Assembly: GCA_001599975.1 (NCBI GenBank)
Contig: BCIO01000001.1
Span: 4,461,631-4,525,630, forward strand
DNA length: 64,000 nucleotides
Source of the DNA: Cystobasidiopsis lactophilus
Lineage: Eukaryota; Basidiomycota; Agaricostilbomycetes; Agaricostilbales; Chionosphaeraceae
Reading direction: 5' to 3'
Below, piece after piece: positions 34,843 to 45,319 of the stretch. The position numbers and the translations under genes were made by a program. Below the pieces are notes generated by a model. It worked only from the letters and a program-made list of their open reading frames with translations. It searched no databases and had not been told where the DNA came from. Within the stretch, counting starts at the first letter, position 1. Every line of letters starts with the position of its first letter.

Positions 34843-35217
34843 CTCGACCAGATCGTTAGGCTTTGTAAAAGCAACGTCCTTGCATTTATTGACATTGTGT
34901 GGCGTGGCAAGGGAAGGGTGAAAAGAAAAGAAGAAGAACGGAAAAAAAAGAGAAAAAGAAAACACAGTGGCCACTGTTTTCTCGGCGCTTGTGTTCAACT
35001 TGCTACGACCTCTCATATGCTTGTTGCTGCTCGTTTGTTGCTATTTGATCGCGATGGGCCGTCACAAGCAGCCCAACAAGAAAGCTCCGCCTCCACAAAA
35101 CAAAAGCTTAAATCTCTGCCTTTTTGGGCTGGCGATCATTGACAAAGGTTGTTTCCCTGATTCTCCTTCTGGCAACCGCCACTGGGGCCAAGTAGGAGTG
35201 ATATTTCTCAGTGCACA
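34843..35217. other. Intergenic between DUF6534 copies
   Basis: About 375 bp. Contains a purine-rich stretch (34915-34970). No gene supported. Confidence 0.4.
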
Positions 35218-36678
35218 ATGGCCAGCGACAGCAACGTCGGGGATTTGTTTTCGCCACTCGACACGCTTGACGGTCCGTTTGCCGACCAAGATGTGGCTAT
35301 CACGCTCCTCCTTCCGTCTTTCTTTGGCTGGCTGGCTCACCTCGTCTTTTACGGCGTCTACCTGTCGCTATTCACCTCTTTCGTTTCTGGGCGGCATTTT
35401 TCGCGGCTGTCCCGCCACATGAAGGCAAGGCCGCCGCCAGTGGCTTATCCGAGCCTACAGCTAACTACAAGAACAGGTTTTTGTTTGGTGTATCTTATTT
35501 TTGGAAACGACCAGCGCCGTCGCCAGTTTCGGCCAAGCCTGTCTGTATGGCGTCAGTCAAAAACGCGACACCATTCGCCTCTACCTGTAAATATCCTCGG
35601 CACTTGGGTCGATAGTATTATCACTTAGTGCTCCTCCTAGCGGAACGTACTGGTCAGACGGCCTGCCTTTCATTACTGGTGGCACGACGTCTGCGCTAGT
35701 CCAATCCTTCCTCTGCTTCCGCGCTTCTCGGGCGATCATGGCCAACCCAAGGCGACGCTTCGTCATCCTCGCCCTCTTGCAATTTTTAGTAGTCGCCTCC
35801 TACGTCGGCTGCATGGGTGAGTCGATGCCTTACGTTTGTGCTCCGCCAGGGATTTGGACTGGAACGTGTGTACAGGCAATGCACTGTGCTACGAACTGTA
35901 CGCCCTTCACCCTCGGTTTCAGACCCTTAAGGTCATCGACGTCGGAACGGACTTGTGTGTGGCTTTACTTTGGGCCACTCAAGCACTCCTAAAAGACGTT
36001 GGCCGATTCTGCTTATCAGGTTCGTGGCATGGCTGTGGTCGAGCGCTGTCATCGATTGGTCTATCACGGCTCTGCTATACCGGACCTTGCATCCACATAT
36101 TCGTGGTTTCAGCAAAAGCACCGATAGCGCCATCCGGCGACTCATCCGCATCTCGATACAAACTGCTGCCTACACTTCATGTGCGCCAACTTTTCCTCCG
36201 CTCTGCGTGGATGCCCTCTCATCATCAAGCTCGCAGTCTTTGCTATAATGGGCGCCATCTTCGCAGTAGTCTTCCCGACAACAGGGACGGTGGAACCTTA
36301 TACGTGCGTCCGGCTCTTCCCTAGCATGCGACCCGTGTCTGACAACGGCAAGATAGGCTTTGTTACACCTTCACCTTCCCTATCAGCGCACTCTACAGCA
36401 TCTCCCTGATCGTCACGCTCCAGACTGGGCGAAGTGAAGGATCTGAAGCGCCTTCTCAGCAGACGAAGGACCATACCAAGGGAGCAGCACACACCAAGTC
36501 GACCGGGATCGTGGTGACCGGCTTGACAGAAGTCTCGGTCGACGTTGACACCAGCGCAGACAACAGCTTGGAGCTCAAGCGGGCGCCGAAGCCGGATGTC
36601 AGGCTTGCCTCAAACAAGGCGGTGGCTATTGAACTACCGTTTGATGCGTCTTATAAGGAAAAGCCAAGTCCGGTGTAA
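35218..36678 (+). CDS. DUF6534-type seven-helix membrane protein, copy 2
   Basis: Tandem paralog of the gene at 33544 with the same domain order. The start at 35218 gives MASDSNVGDLFSPLDTLDGP. Helices include TLLLPSFFGWLAHLVFYGV and LLQFLVVASYVGCMG. Shared phrases are YWSDGLPFITGGTTSALVQ, SFLCFRASRAIM, VIDWSITALLYRTLHPHIRG, KSTDSAIRRLIRISIQTAA and FPISALYSISLIVTLQTG. The tail repeats the GLTEVSVD motif (GIVVTGLTEVSVDVDTSAD) found in copy 1 and is longer, ending KEKPSPV. The GLTEVSVD tail motif is kept in an otherwise variable cytosolic tail, suggesting a function. Exon borders were not all fixed. Confidence 0.68.
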
Positions 36679-36855
36679 CGTTGAAACACTTGAGGAGTAT
36701 CGTGTTGTAACGCATTCAAAGGATATGACAGCAAAGAAGGGCAGAGGTATGAAGATGAGGGTGTCGGTCGGAAGCAACAAAAGGTGGCACGCAAGGCCCT
36801 GCCTGTCCGTAGGCCATCAGTTGATTACTATCTGAAATGAGGTGAAAGACACTAA

Positions 36856-37571
36856 CTACTCGAGGACGGCGAAGGCACACGAAACGGAAGTCGAGAGCAC
36901 CACGTCCTCCGGGCTGATCTCCAAGATCTCGCGCGTCTCTGCCGCTCCCCCGCCACCAAAGGCCGCCGACTTCATCATCGCTCCATATCCGTATCCGCGG
37001 CTCGAGGAGCTTTCCTGGAGCTCCATCAGCTCAACGCCTCGGAAGTTGAACGCATTGGCATAATCCGTAGCTTTCTTGACGGCATCCTTGACGGCCAGGT
37101 TGCGCACTTTGGTTGAAAGCTTGGCCTTGGTTTCGTCGTTGAGGCACCATTGGATGCCATCGATCTGGATCAGGTCGCCGGCCGCCAACGAGGTGGCGAA
37201 CTCAGAGAGGGCGCCAAAGTCGCTGAACTTGGCGACGAAGGAGGTAGTGGCTCGGTAGTCGGTCGAACCAGAGTATCGGCTTTCAGAAGGGATCCAAGGC
37301 GTGTAGGAAGATTTGGAGAGGCTGCTCATGTGCCAGGAGACGAGCTTCTCCGAGAGTCCCTTAAGGTGCTTGCTGAGCTCGTTCGACAACGCGACCACGG
37401 CTTCAGACACTTCAGCGGCCGACTTGGCCTCTTTGGTGACTCGAAACGACAGCTCCGCAATCTCTGGCGCTTCCTTGAGCTGACCCTCTCCTGCGTTGCC
37501 ATTTGAGTCTTCCAAGGCCATACTGATACAGTGGGAACTCGTTCACCATCAACTTTGATAGTTTTGACCAT
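36856..37571 (-). CDS. SIMPL (DUF541) domain protein, copy 1
   Basis: SIMPL/DUF541 family; a periplasmic or secreted role is known for bacterial members, but fungal function is unknown. Exons complement(join(36856..37490,37547..37571)) give 219 aa: MVKTIKVDG spliced to GEGQLKEAPEIAELSFRVT. Further conserved parts are SKHLKGLSEKLVSWHMSSL, DYRATTSFVAKFSDFGAL, KVRNLAVKDAVKKATDYAN and the ending LEISPEDVVLSTSVSCAFA. No signal peptide is seen, unlike bacterial homologues, so it may be cytosolic. The first exon is only 25 nt, with the same length, frame and sequence character as in copy 2. An alternative in-frame Met lies inside exon 2's upstream frame but breaks the KVxGEG motif. Confidence 0.82.
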
Positions 37572-38178
37572 CTTGAGAGCGATTCAGCGATGAGGAAGTG
37601 AATGGTTCAGGAGCAAGAGTTCGCACCGCCGCCCCGTTTGCTTGGTGCCCCTGAGTTTCGCGAGCTAATGGTAGACGGTCTTTGGCTTGGCGAGCGGCGA
37701 GGTATCCCTCCAAGTGATCTGGATGGCGCCTCGCGAACTGGCTGGAGGTGCCGGATGTGGAGCCGAAGCAATCAAGCGAAGGCGACAAGACCAGGCAGCG
37801 CAGGGTGTCGGCGGAGGCGTTGCGGGCGGCGAGGTTGAAGAGGAAAGACGAGAGCAACGTGAATGTGATGATCACAAACGGGTTGTAGACCATCGCTCTT
37901 GAAAGAGGACAAGCTCGCTCGCTTCTCACGCCGCCGCATCGAGCCTGCTGCTCAGTGGGCAACTTGCGGGAAGTGGCGCTCAGTTTGATATATCTGATAT
38001 GCGGAATATTTATAGAATGAATTTCAATAGTAAGGCAGAGGTACAAGAGGAGGACATGGGAACTCCCGTCAGTGGCAAACGAAAGTTGGGGGGACAATTA
38101 CAAGCTTATGCGGCACTGGACGCGAGAGAGAGAGAGAGAGTCAAAGTCGAATTTCCATAGCAAGCACCAGAAGAAGCC
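37572..38178. other. Intergenic with (GA)n tract
   Basis: About 600 bp upstream of SIMPL copy 1 and downstream of the first Cys/His gene. It has a short GA microsatellite at 38124-38140. A minus-strand frame (37549-38097) overlaps the SIMPL first exon and is unlikely to be coding. Confidence 0.45.
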
Positions 38179-38559
38179 TCAGCCGCGATCGGCCCTGGCT
38201 TGCTCTCTTTCGTGTTTGTATCGACACTGTTGCGCGAGGTACTGCTGATTGGATCCCGTATGAGTGACAAAGCAAGTGGGCCAGCCGCAAGTAGTGTAGC
38301 AGTCAGACGTCTTGTGATGGTCGCGGGCCCTGTTCTTGCATTCGTTGGAGGTGAAGACTTGGCCGCAATGGCCGCACGCCGCGCATTTGTTGCCGGGGCA
38401 GGCTATGTACTCTTCGTACTTGTCATACAGCTGTTCACACTGCCTGCACCTGTAACGTAAAAGGAGGCGCCAAGGGATTGGCCTAGCTCAAACTCTAGCA
38501 GGGTGGGGAAGGCTTCCTTACTTGTATTGGATTCCTGTGAAGGGCGCCGGATATGCCAT
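38179..38559 (-). CDS. Cys/His-rich small protein, array copy 1 (two exons)
   Basis: Member of a locally amplified, apparently zinc-binding family; I do not recognise it. Exons complement(join(38179..38449,38522..38559)) give 102 aa. The N-terminus MAYPAPFTGIQYK leads into CRQCEQLYDKYEEYIACPG, then CAACGHCGQVFTSNEC, HHKTSDCYTTCGWPTCF and QQCRYKHEREQ. Eleven or more Cys and several His occur in pairs at CxxC spacing, so it probably binds two or three metal ions. It shares the MA-x-YP start and Cys layout with the copies at 42.4, 43.9 and 45.3 kb but is the most divergent. It is the only copy with a clear intron (72 nt). Confidence 0.6.
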
Positions 38560-39509
38560 GTCTAGCAGGGAGCAACTTGGAGACAGTCGAGCTATTTCTG
38601 AGGACGAGTTACAGCGAAAAAGCCGGACAGATGGCGGGTTGGGAGAGGGAGAGGCAAAAGAGGCCGAGAAGAAACGAGTAAGACGGAAGGAAGGCGTGCT
38701 CGCCCTTTGTCCGCTGCCTTGACAAGAATATGTGCTCAGGACGTTCTTAACGGCAAGTTTTCTTTGAGACTTGAGGTGCATAAGACGCAGCGTCCAATGC
38801 AGGCTCAGCCGGCCAGTTAAAGACTTCATCATAGCCAGGCGCCGGCGCCAGGACAGCGCTCATGAGAGGCCGGTTCAGAGCTTCCATTCTGTTCGTTGTT
38901 CAGTGAGAATCGTTGCTGGAGAGACATGGCCGAGCAGGCTTGGAGCACACAGCTGAAGCTCGGAGCCATGATGGGAGAGCGATTGAGCATTCTGAAAGTC
39001 GCCCGGGGAGACGAGTGGCATTCGTGAGTAGAGGCTCGATCCTGTGAACAGAAAACAGACAAGGGATTCGAGATGAAGAACTGCGATCTAAAGTTGTGGA
39101 AGGTGGCAAGGCCTCGTCTCTGTTCAGACCAGGCGAAGCGCTGGCCAGGTCAGCAAGGTGTGGGTTCAAGTTCAAGCTGTCTCCGTCAACCGTTTCTGCG
39201 AGCTGTTTCGTGATCATCTTTCAAATGGCAAGGCTTCAAGACGCTACAAAATGGTTGATTTGCAAGGGGAAGAAACGTCCGGCCGGGTGGCAAGTCCACA
39301 TCGCTCCTCTTCAAGTTCCGGAGAAACATCACACGCCTCAGAAACACTTGAGAGTCTTCTTGTCAATGAGCTGGTGGAAGACTGGTGGAGGATTGGCGAT
39401 GGAGCTTTGGCCAAAGGTGACGGTCGGACGCGGCGTTCAAGCCCCATTCTGTAAAGCCAAACTGGTCAGATGTTCCATCCTTGCTACCTGCAAAGGATAA
39501 TAAACCTCA
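38560..39509. other. Intergenic, about 950 bp
   Basis: Lies between array copy 1 and SIMPL copy 2. Plus-strand frames (39096-39500) show no family signal. Purine-rich on the plus strand near 38.6 kb, i.e. a CT-rich promoter for the minus-strand gene. Confidence 0.4.
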
Positions 39510-40228
39510 CTATATTTGAAGAGTAAAAGAACAGGAGATCGAAACGGCCAGCTCCACATCCTCTGGGCTGATCTCCAAAAGCTCTTGCTCGTGCCCCGAG
39601 CTGTCACCTCTGTGAGCCACTCCGCTTTTCGCTTTGATCCCAGTGTATCCGTAGCCTTGGCCCCTTTCTTGGAGATCTGTAAGATTGACGCGGCAAAGGC
39701 CACCAAAGGTGTGAGCGTAGTCATTGGCCTTCTTGGTCGCATCCTTGAGGGCCAACTCTCTGGCAGTGGTGGCGAGTCTGGCCTGAGTCTCCTCATTGAG
39801 GGACCAGCCGATGCCATCGACGTGGATCATGTCATCGGAGGCGATCGAGGTGGCGAACTCCGACAGGGCGGCAAAGTCCGTGAACTTTGCGACAAATGAG
39901 GTAGTGGCGCGGTACTCGATCGAGTCGGAATAGCGCTTCTGTTCGTAAAGGTAAGGCTTGTAGGAGACCTTGGAGAGGCCGCCCATGTGCCAGGAGACGA
40001 GCTTGGGCGAGAGCTCCTTCAAGCGCTTGCTGAGCTCGTTGGAGAGCGTCACCACGGGTTCAGACGCTTCAGAGGCGGATTTGGCCTCTTTGGTGACCCC
40101 GAAGGAGAGCTCGGCAATCTGGGGCGGTTCGAGGACTCGGCCTTCGCCTGTGCGTTTGCCAACTGAGCCCTGTCAGACTGGGACTAAGGACACGCCAGCT
40201 TACCTTCGACTTTGATGCATGTAACCAT
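39510..40228 (-). CDS. SIMPL (DUF541) domain protein, copy 2
   Basis: Paralog of the gene at 36856. Exons complement(join(39510..40147,40204..40228)) give 220 aa: MVTCIKVEG spliced to GEGRVLEPPQIAELSFGVT. Shared blocks are SKRLKELSPKLVSWHMGGL, EYRATTSFVAKFTDFAAL, IHVDGIGWSLNEETQARL and LEISPEDVELAVSISCSFT. The 25-nt first exon and the phase-1 intron position are identical to copy 1, which confirms both gene models. The copies are separated by one Cys/His array gene, so the local duplications are interleaved. Function as for copy 1: unknown in fungi. Confidence 0.82.
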
Positions 40229-40868
40229 CTTCAGGACTTTGATGGAAGAGGAAGTTGCTCGTTCAGGAGCAAGAGAGGAGACCGCTTTCCCCTCATTGCC
40301 CTCAGCCGTTGATCAGGAAGTCGTTGGCTCTGCTTCGAGTCATGATCGCACTCTTTTCACTCAGTGATAGGACTTCTAGCTAGTGTGACAGGCTGTTATT
40401 TTGCCGCGGGCCCGAGAAGAAGAGGCTGCTGCCGCATGAAAAGGTGCCAAGACGTCGAAAACGATCATCGCCAATGGTGACGGCTGGCAGGCTGTGGTCG
40501 CAGTGTGCAAGCACCAGGCCAAACATCAGTCTTGAAGTTGATGCAGCAACAAACTGCGAAGCAGAAGAGGGTTAAAGCTCATTTTGTGCTCGGCCCCGGT
40601 GGCACGAAAGCAAGCCACAAAAAACCCAGGCCGAACCGCGATCAGAGTCGCTTCCCAGCGATTCTGGAAGCAAAAGAGTCTAATTCAATTGCAAAGAGTA
40701 TCTAACCATGGAAGAGAAGGGGGGAAAAAAGCAATACAAGAAGTTTGCCACCCATTTCCAGACAGACCAGGGCTTTGTGGGCAGTGGCAAACGAAGAAGA
40801 TTGATGAGAAGCGAAGGGTATAGAAGAATACGCTGGGGGCTCATTGGAAATCGAGAGGGCTGAAGACA
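40229..40868. other. Intergenic, about 640 bp
   Basis: Between SIMPL copy 2 and array copy 2. Only short non-homologous frames are present. Confidence 0.4.
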
Positions 40869-41291
40869 TCACTTGCGCCCTAAGACCGCCTTGATTCCTG
40901 CCGCCGCTTTATTGGTCCACTTCCTCTCCTCAGCTGCCTCTGCCAGACGTTCGCGCAACACTCCCGCCTGAGTCCTGTTGTATTGTGCTTCTTGGATATG
41001 TCTTTCCATGTTCAGCCAAGCGTTTGGGCCGTCGAATTGCTGCTTTGGATTGCAACAGGGAGCGGTCGGGCAGGCAAAGTGCGGGTCGCAATAGTGCTCG
41101 TTCTCTTTAGTCTCGCGTCGGTACTTGAGTATTCCGCAGTCGTTGCAGATGACTTTGTTGAGATCGCCACCAGGGCATGGCTTTCCAGGGTGCGAATGGT
41201 GGGGGGTGTCGGTCTTGGCCCAATGTTCCCAGCAGCTTCCGGGGTTTTCAGCTGACTTTCCACCCGTAGATCTCAAAAGGAGCGTGCTCAC
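40869..41291 (-). CDS. Cys/His-rich small protein, array copy 2
   Basis: Same family as copies at 42362, 43909 and 45320. The stop is at 40869. The recognisable part reads PGKPCPGGDLNKVICNDCG, ILKY, then YCDPHFACPTAPCCNP, FDGPNAWLNMERHIQEAQYN and a Lys/Ala-rich helical tail. This aligns with the CxxC...CGIxY...CD...CP...C...G..GW...H order of the others. The usual YPLSS start is missing from the frame beginning at 41291 (MSTLLLRSTGG), so the true first exon may lie upstream behind an intron I could not place. Confidence 0.5.
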   Translation of the reverse strand: MSTLLLRSTGGKSAENPGSCWEHWAKTDTPHHSHPGKPCPGGDLNKVICNDCGILKYRRETKENEHYCDPHFACPTAPCCNPKQQFDGPNAWLNMERHIQEAQYNRTQAGVLRERLAEAAEERKWTNKAAAGIKAVLGRK

Positions 41292-42361
41292 TAAGCTTTC
41301 GTCTCGTCGAAGCGAAATCCTTGCATCGTTGCCACTTCGGGAAGGGACGTGGACAAGGCGGAGAATGGGCAGCGACTTGGGAGTGAAAAGAGATCACGAC
41401 AAAAAGACTCAGGAGCAGAAATCCCCTGAATGCTTGTTGGCAGTTGGGGAGCAAGAGGGGGAAGAGCCGCCACCAAACCGAGCCCAGACGCAAGGACTAA
41501 GGGAGGCCGTCCAAACGCGTCTTACAGTTTCAAAGTCTGTACGTTTGGCAAGCGAAAAAGAAAGGGCTAGAGGTACTGGGTTGTACTGGAAGCCGTTCGT
41601 TTCGTACTTGGTTTCAACTCTGGTAAGACAAAGGCAAAAGCAAAGGGAAAGCCGGTCGTCGAGGTTTGAGCAGAAGGGGAAAGGCCAGGGCAACGGGCGA
41701 CCGATATTTCTAGTCGCTAATGACAGGGCCATTCGAGCGAAAAGGGAAGCTACAGACACAAGAGCCCTCATTCCAGGCGAATCGACTCCCACTCCGCAAT
41801 TTTCAACTGGCTGCAGAGGCTGGACCGACGGTGGCACAACGCGTTCTCGACTTTGTCCATGCCGAAGCCTACTTGGGATAAGCAAAGCATTGAAGGGCAG
41901 CAGGAGCCCATGGCGCGGCTTAACAGATGGAGGACCGGGATCAAGCAAACCACGCTCGCATCGGGAGTGGCGAAAATCGACTCTCGAAGGTGCTGGTCGG
42001 GCTGGCTCTCAAGGTCGCGTGAAGGAAAAGTTTACATGAATCATGAAACGACGGGAGAGACTAAGGTTACAAGAGAGAAGTTGCGCTTCAGCCGAACCGC
42101 TTCAAGCCCCCAGTGAGATTAGGCCGCAAAGAAGGAGGTAGCTAGAGGCTTGGCGGGCACAAAGAAGACAAAGGTAACAACAAGAGCAAAAGAAGGGTCG
42201 CTGGAAGTCGCAGAGGTAAGAACAGGTGAAGTGGCAAAAAAAGGACTTAAGGAAGAGGGTCAGGTTCGGACCACTGGAAAGGCAAAGTGGTCAGTTCTGT
42301 GCCCAAGTAGACTGTGGGAATGGCGGAGGCTGGTCATAAAGGGCGGGTGGAGGCGTCCCGG
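41292..42361. other. Intergenic, about 1.1 kb, purine-rich plus strand
   Basis: Strong G+A bias on the plus strand keeps several plus-strand frames open (up to 304 codons), but their translations look like low-complexity Lys/Arg/Glu/Gly text. I take it as promoter/UTR of the minus-strand genes. Confidence 0.4.
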
Positions 42362-42739
42362 CTACTGATAGAGTTTATGATTATTTTCGACTTGATGAGC
42401 ATTCCTCAATTTCCAGCCTTCTCGCCCATTCCATGTCTCTCCACACCCATAGAACGGGCATCTGAACTTGCGCTTGTTGGGGTCTGAATGATCGCAGAAG
42501 GCAGCCTCGTATTTGTAGTTGGGCCCGTCGGATTCCGGCGTGTACTGAATCCCGCAATTGGCATCGGGACACTTCGAGCAACAATAAAGCGCCTGGTTCT
42601 TGTTTTTATACACATTGGGGCACTGGCCAGAGGCGCATCTGACAACCATCAAAATTTGAACCCTCGCGCCTTGAGCTACAGCCAGCATGCGGAGGGAGAT
42701 GCGAGAACTCAACGGGTAGCCGGTTTGAGGCGAGGCCAT
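42362..42739 (-). CDS. Cys/His-rich small protein, array copy 3
   Basis: Single open frame, 125 aa. The N-terminus is MASPQTGYPLSSRISLRMLA, then CASGQCPNVYKNKNQALYCC, SKCPDANCGIQYTPESDGPN, YEAAFCDHSDPNKRKFRCP, FYGCGETWNGREGWKLRN and a final H-x5-H. Ten Cys and four or five His are arranged like two or three treble-clef or C2H2-like fingers; the last unit (C-x4-C...H-x5-H) resembles a C2H2 zinc finger. It is closest to copy 4 (CCSKC, CGIQY and CDH all shared). No signal peptide, though residues 13-33 are mildly hydrophobic. DNA, RNA or protein binding cannot be chosen from sequence. Confidence 0.62.
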   Translation of the reverse strand: MASPQTGYPLSSRISLRMLAVAQGARVQILMVVRCASGQCPNVYKNKNQALYCCSKCPDANCGIQYTPESDGPNYKYEAAFCDHSDPNKRKFRCPFYGCGETWNGREGWKLRNAHQVENNHKLYQ

Positions 42740-43908
42740 GTCTTCGCACCACGGAGAAGAGGACGTGAAGGGAACAATGAAGCTGTAGGAACGAGTACGA
42801 AAGCAGTCCTGACGCCGGAACGGATCAGAACTGAAGGGCAGGGCAGGCTTGGCAACAAGTCAACTTCAGAAGTGCAGGTCTAGAGCTTGGCTGTCGTGGT
42901 GAAAGAGGTAGAAGAGGAGACTCGAAGAAGAAGAAGACTGTCGGACGGTAAGACAGAAGGAGACTTCTCGGGTACTTGTCAAGCCCTCATGCCCAAGAAA
43001 AGCCTTCTGTCCGCCTCGAACGCCATTTTTGCCTCTTAGAATCACAAGAGGCCTACGCAGGCCAACGCAGTGCATGACAGCGAATGTGCAGGCGTTAGTG
43101 AAGAACAAGTGGTGGGCGAGCGCTCAAAGCGCGCCCCCAAGAGCGGCAAGCTGCAGGACTCTTGGGACTTTCGAGGAGGCGGTGCCGTGGCCTTGGGCAA
43201 TGTTCGGGATGCAAGACGGCTTAAAGCATGCAAATGAATGGCCTGGGAAGAGCGACAGAGAGTCCATGGCCACAGAACTTTGACTCCACTTTGGGCCCGG
43301 CCGATGCCAATGGCCGCGATGCAGAGGGACAGTGGCCAGACGTCTTCTGTGCTTTGTCGCCGGCCCGAAATGCAAGAGCACAAGCATGACAGGGCAAATG
43401 AGAATCATAGTTTTGGCGGAGGGATGGAGGAGCGGTCGCTAGAGCGCTTTCGGCGGTGAGGCTCAGCCTGGGCTGACCCGACCAGATGGAGGTGCTGGGT
43501 GCGGCTCGGACCTCTCAGCGTCGCGTTCATGAGTCAATCTGAAGCAGGTCTGAAGAAGTGAACGGAGGGAAAGCTAATAGATGTACAATAGGGAAGGGCC
43601 CCGCTCTCATTCCACCCAGAGTCCGTTCGGTCACCAATAATCCTCCGTAAGGAGTTGTGGCGCTAAGGACTCTACGCAAAAGGGAGAGATGAGCATGATA
43701 GATACCTAGAGGGACGGGCGGAGGGCGTGGAGACGCACAGAGGAAGAAGGGGTCAGGTGGCAAAACGGAAGATAGAAAGAAACGAGGACTGAATACTCTG
43801 CGTTCAAAGAGGTGAGCAGAACGAATGGATCCCTTCAAGAAGAGGGGCAGAGCCGCACTTGAATGGTTTTGGATGGGTGTTCATTGGCTGGCAAAAAGCA
43901 TGGGAGCT
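42740..43908. other. Intergenic, about 1.2 kb
   Basis: Spacer between array copies 3 and 4, purine-rich on the plus strand in parts (42895-42965). No fourth-family fragment or other gene was recognised. Confidence 0.4.
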
Positions 43909-44277
43909 TCAACCATAGTGACGGTGTCTGGCCTGATGGCGCTCCATTTCTTGCCAACCGAGTCGGCCAGAGCACATTTTGGGACAACCTTTGAAAACAT
44001 TAGGGCATGCGAACACACGCTCGTTAAGCGGCTCGTGGTCGCAGTCGGCAGCTTGCTGTTTGTAGTTCTCGCCGTCCCATTCCTTCGTGTACTGAATACC
44101 GCAGCCTGGATCCGTGCACTTGGAGCAGCAGGCCTCGGCGACCTTTGGGTGCTGGTAGACTTGCTTGCATACGCCACAGCTGATACAGCCAGAACCTGAG
44201 CAACCACGTCCAAGGTAGGGCTCATGGGACGAGAAGTAACTCAACGGGTAGGCATGTGCTGCAGCGTTATTCGCCAT
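43909..44277 (-). CDS. Cys/His-rich small protein, array copy 4
   Basis: Single open frame, 122 aa. It begins MANNAAAHAYPLSYFSSHEP, then GCSGSGCISCGVCKQVYQH, ACCSKCTDPGCGIQYTKEWD, GENYKQQAADCDHEPLNER, FACPNVFKGCPKMCSGRLGW and EMERHQARHRHYG. Copies 3 and 4 share the CCSKCxDxxCGIQYTxExDG core, the CDH turn and the GRxGW segment before the terminal histidines. The antisense strand also has an open frame (43825-44199), but only this strand shows the family pattern. Confidence 0.65.
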   Translation of the reverse strand: MANNAAAHAYPLSYFSSHEPYLGRGCSGSGCISCGVCKQVYQHPKVAEACCSKCTDPGCGIQYTKEWDGENYKQQAADCDHEPLNERVFACPNVFKGCPKMCSGRLGWQEMERHQARHRHYG

Positions 44278-45319
44278 GCTTGATCTTGGAAGCGGAGCAG
44301 TGCAAATTGGGTGAGGGCAAGCGAAGAAAAAGTGAAGGGCTGCAAAGGCTTGGCTGAGCCGGGGTAAAAGAGGCCAGAGGAGGACTTCAGAAGATGAAAG
44401 GACATTGAGACGGAATGTATCCTCTACAAGTCAGTCAGCCGCGCTGTTCCGAAACGAGGGATTCGTGGGAAGCGCCTTATGCTCGAATGCCCATGCTCGC
44501 CCTTAGGACAATTTCACTGTAGAACAAAACTCCTAAGCCGCAAAGAGTACACAAGAGCAAACGGAATGCAAGCGGTCAAGGAGGGCAGGCCTCAAACTCT
44601 GGCGAGCGACATCGAATTGGAGGACCGGACTCTGAGAGGCGGTGTTGCAGCTCTGGACATTGTCGGGTCACCACGAATAAGCAGCCGGGTGCACTAGAAG
44701 GCGCGCCAGTGTGCACGGCAGCGAAAACCTTTGGATGAGCCTAGGTGGTCGGCGAGCGACATCTGCCAACCGTCAAGTCCGTGGCAAAAACGGAACTTTC
44801 GCAAAGAGACAGCAACAAGACGCCATTTTTTACTTTGTCTCGGCCTCATAGCATCAGTATACAAGCATTTGAGCGCAAATGACGGTCATTTTCAGCCTGA
44901 GTATTGGAGGAGCGGGCTCAAGAGGTCGTTTGCGGATGTGGTCTGATGTTCTCGAGTCAGGTCGGAGGCATGCCGTCGCCAGTAGAGGTACTCAATCCAG
45001 GTTGCACCATCTCTCACTCAACGTCATGATTGGGATGTAAGGTGTATGACAAAAAGGATTTAATGTACAAGGACAGAGTCGCCACCCGTTTCCCCGTGGC
45101 GCCAAAAGGCAGACTGTGGTCACTCAAAAGGCGAGTCAGAAAAGGTGTGGCCAGGGGTGGACGGAGGTCGCATAAAGAGAGGAAGAAGGCGAGTAGAAAG
45201 AAAGAAAGACAGGGAACTGGAGTGAGTGATCTGGTGGCAAAGCGGTGAGGATCTGAAAGGAAGCCCAAATGCATAAAGAACAACTGACTGGATCCTCAAG
45301 CGAGCCGCTCGGAGCAAGG
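44278..45319. other. Intergenic, about 1.0 kb
   Basis: Spacer between array copies 4 and 5. Short frames only. Confidence 0.4.

Noticed and set aside
37549-38097. 182-codon minus-strand frame with a hydrophobic segment
   Set aside because: It covers the first exon and promoter of SIMPL copy 1 in another frame; the SIMPL model is much stronger.
38124-38140. GA microsatellite as a regulatory element
   Set aside because: Only 17 nt; short simple repeats are expected by chance in promoters.
39140-39190. Possible tRNA T-loop (GGGTTCAAG)
   Set aside because: No matching acceptor stem, D-arm or anticodon arm could be folded around it.
41125-42039. 304-codon plus-strand open frame
   Set aside because: It is antisense to array copy 2 and its upstream region; the purine-rich strand keeps frames open, and the translation lacks any conserved segment.
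43825-44199. Plus-strand frame antisense to array copy 4
   Set aside because: Only the minus strand shows the family Cys/His pattern.
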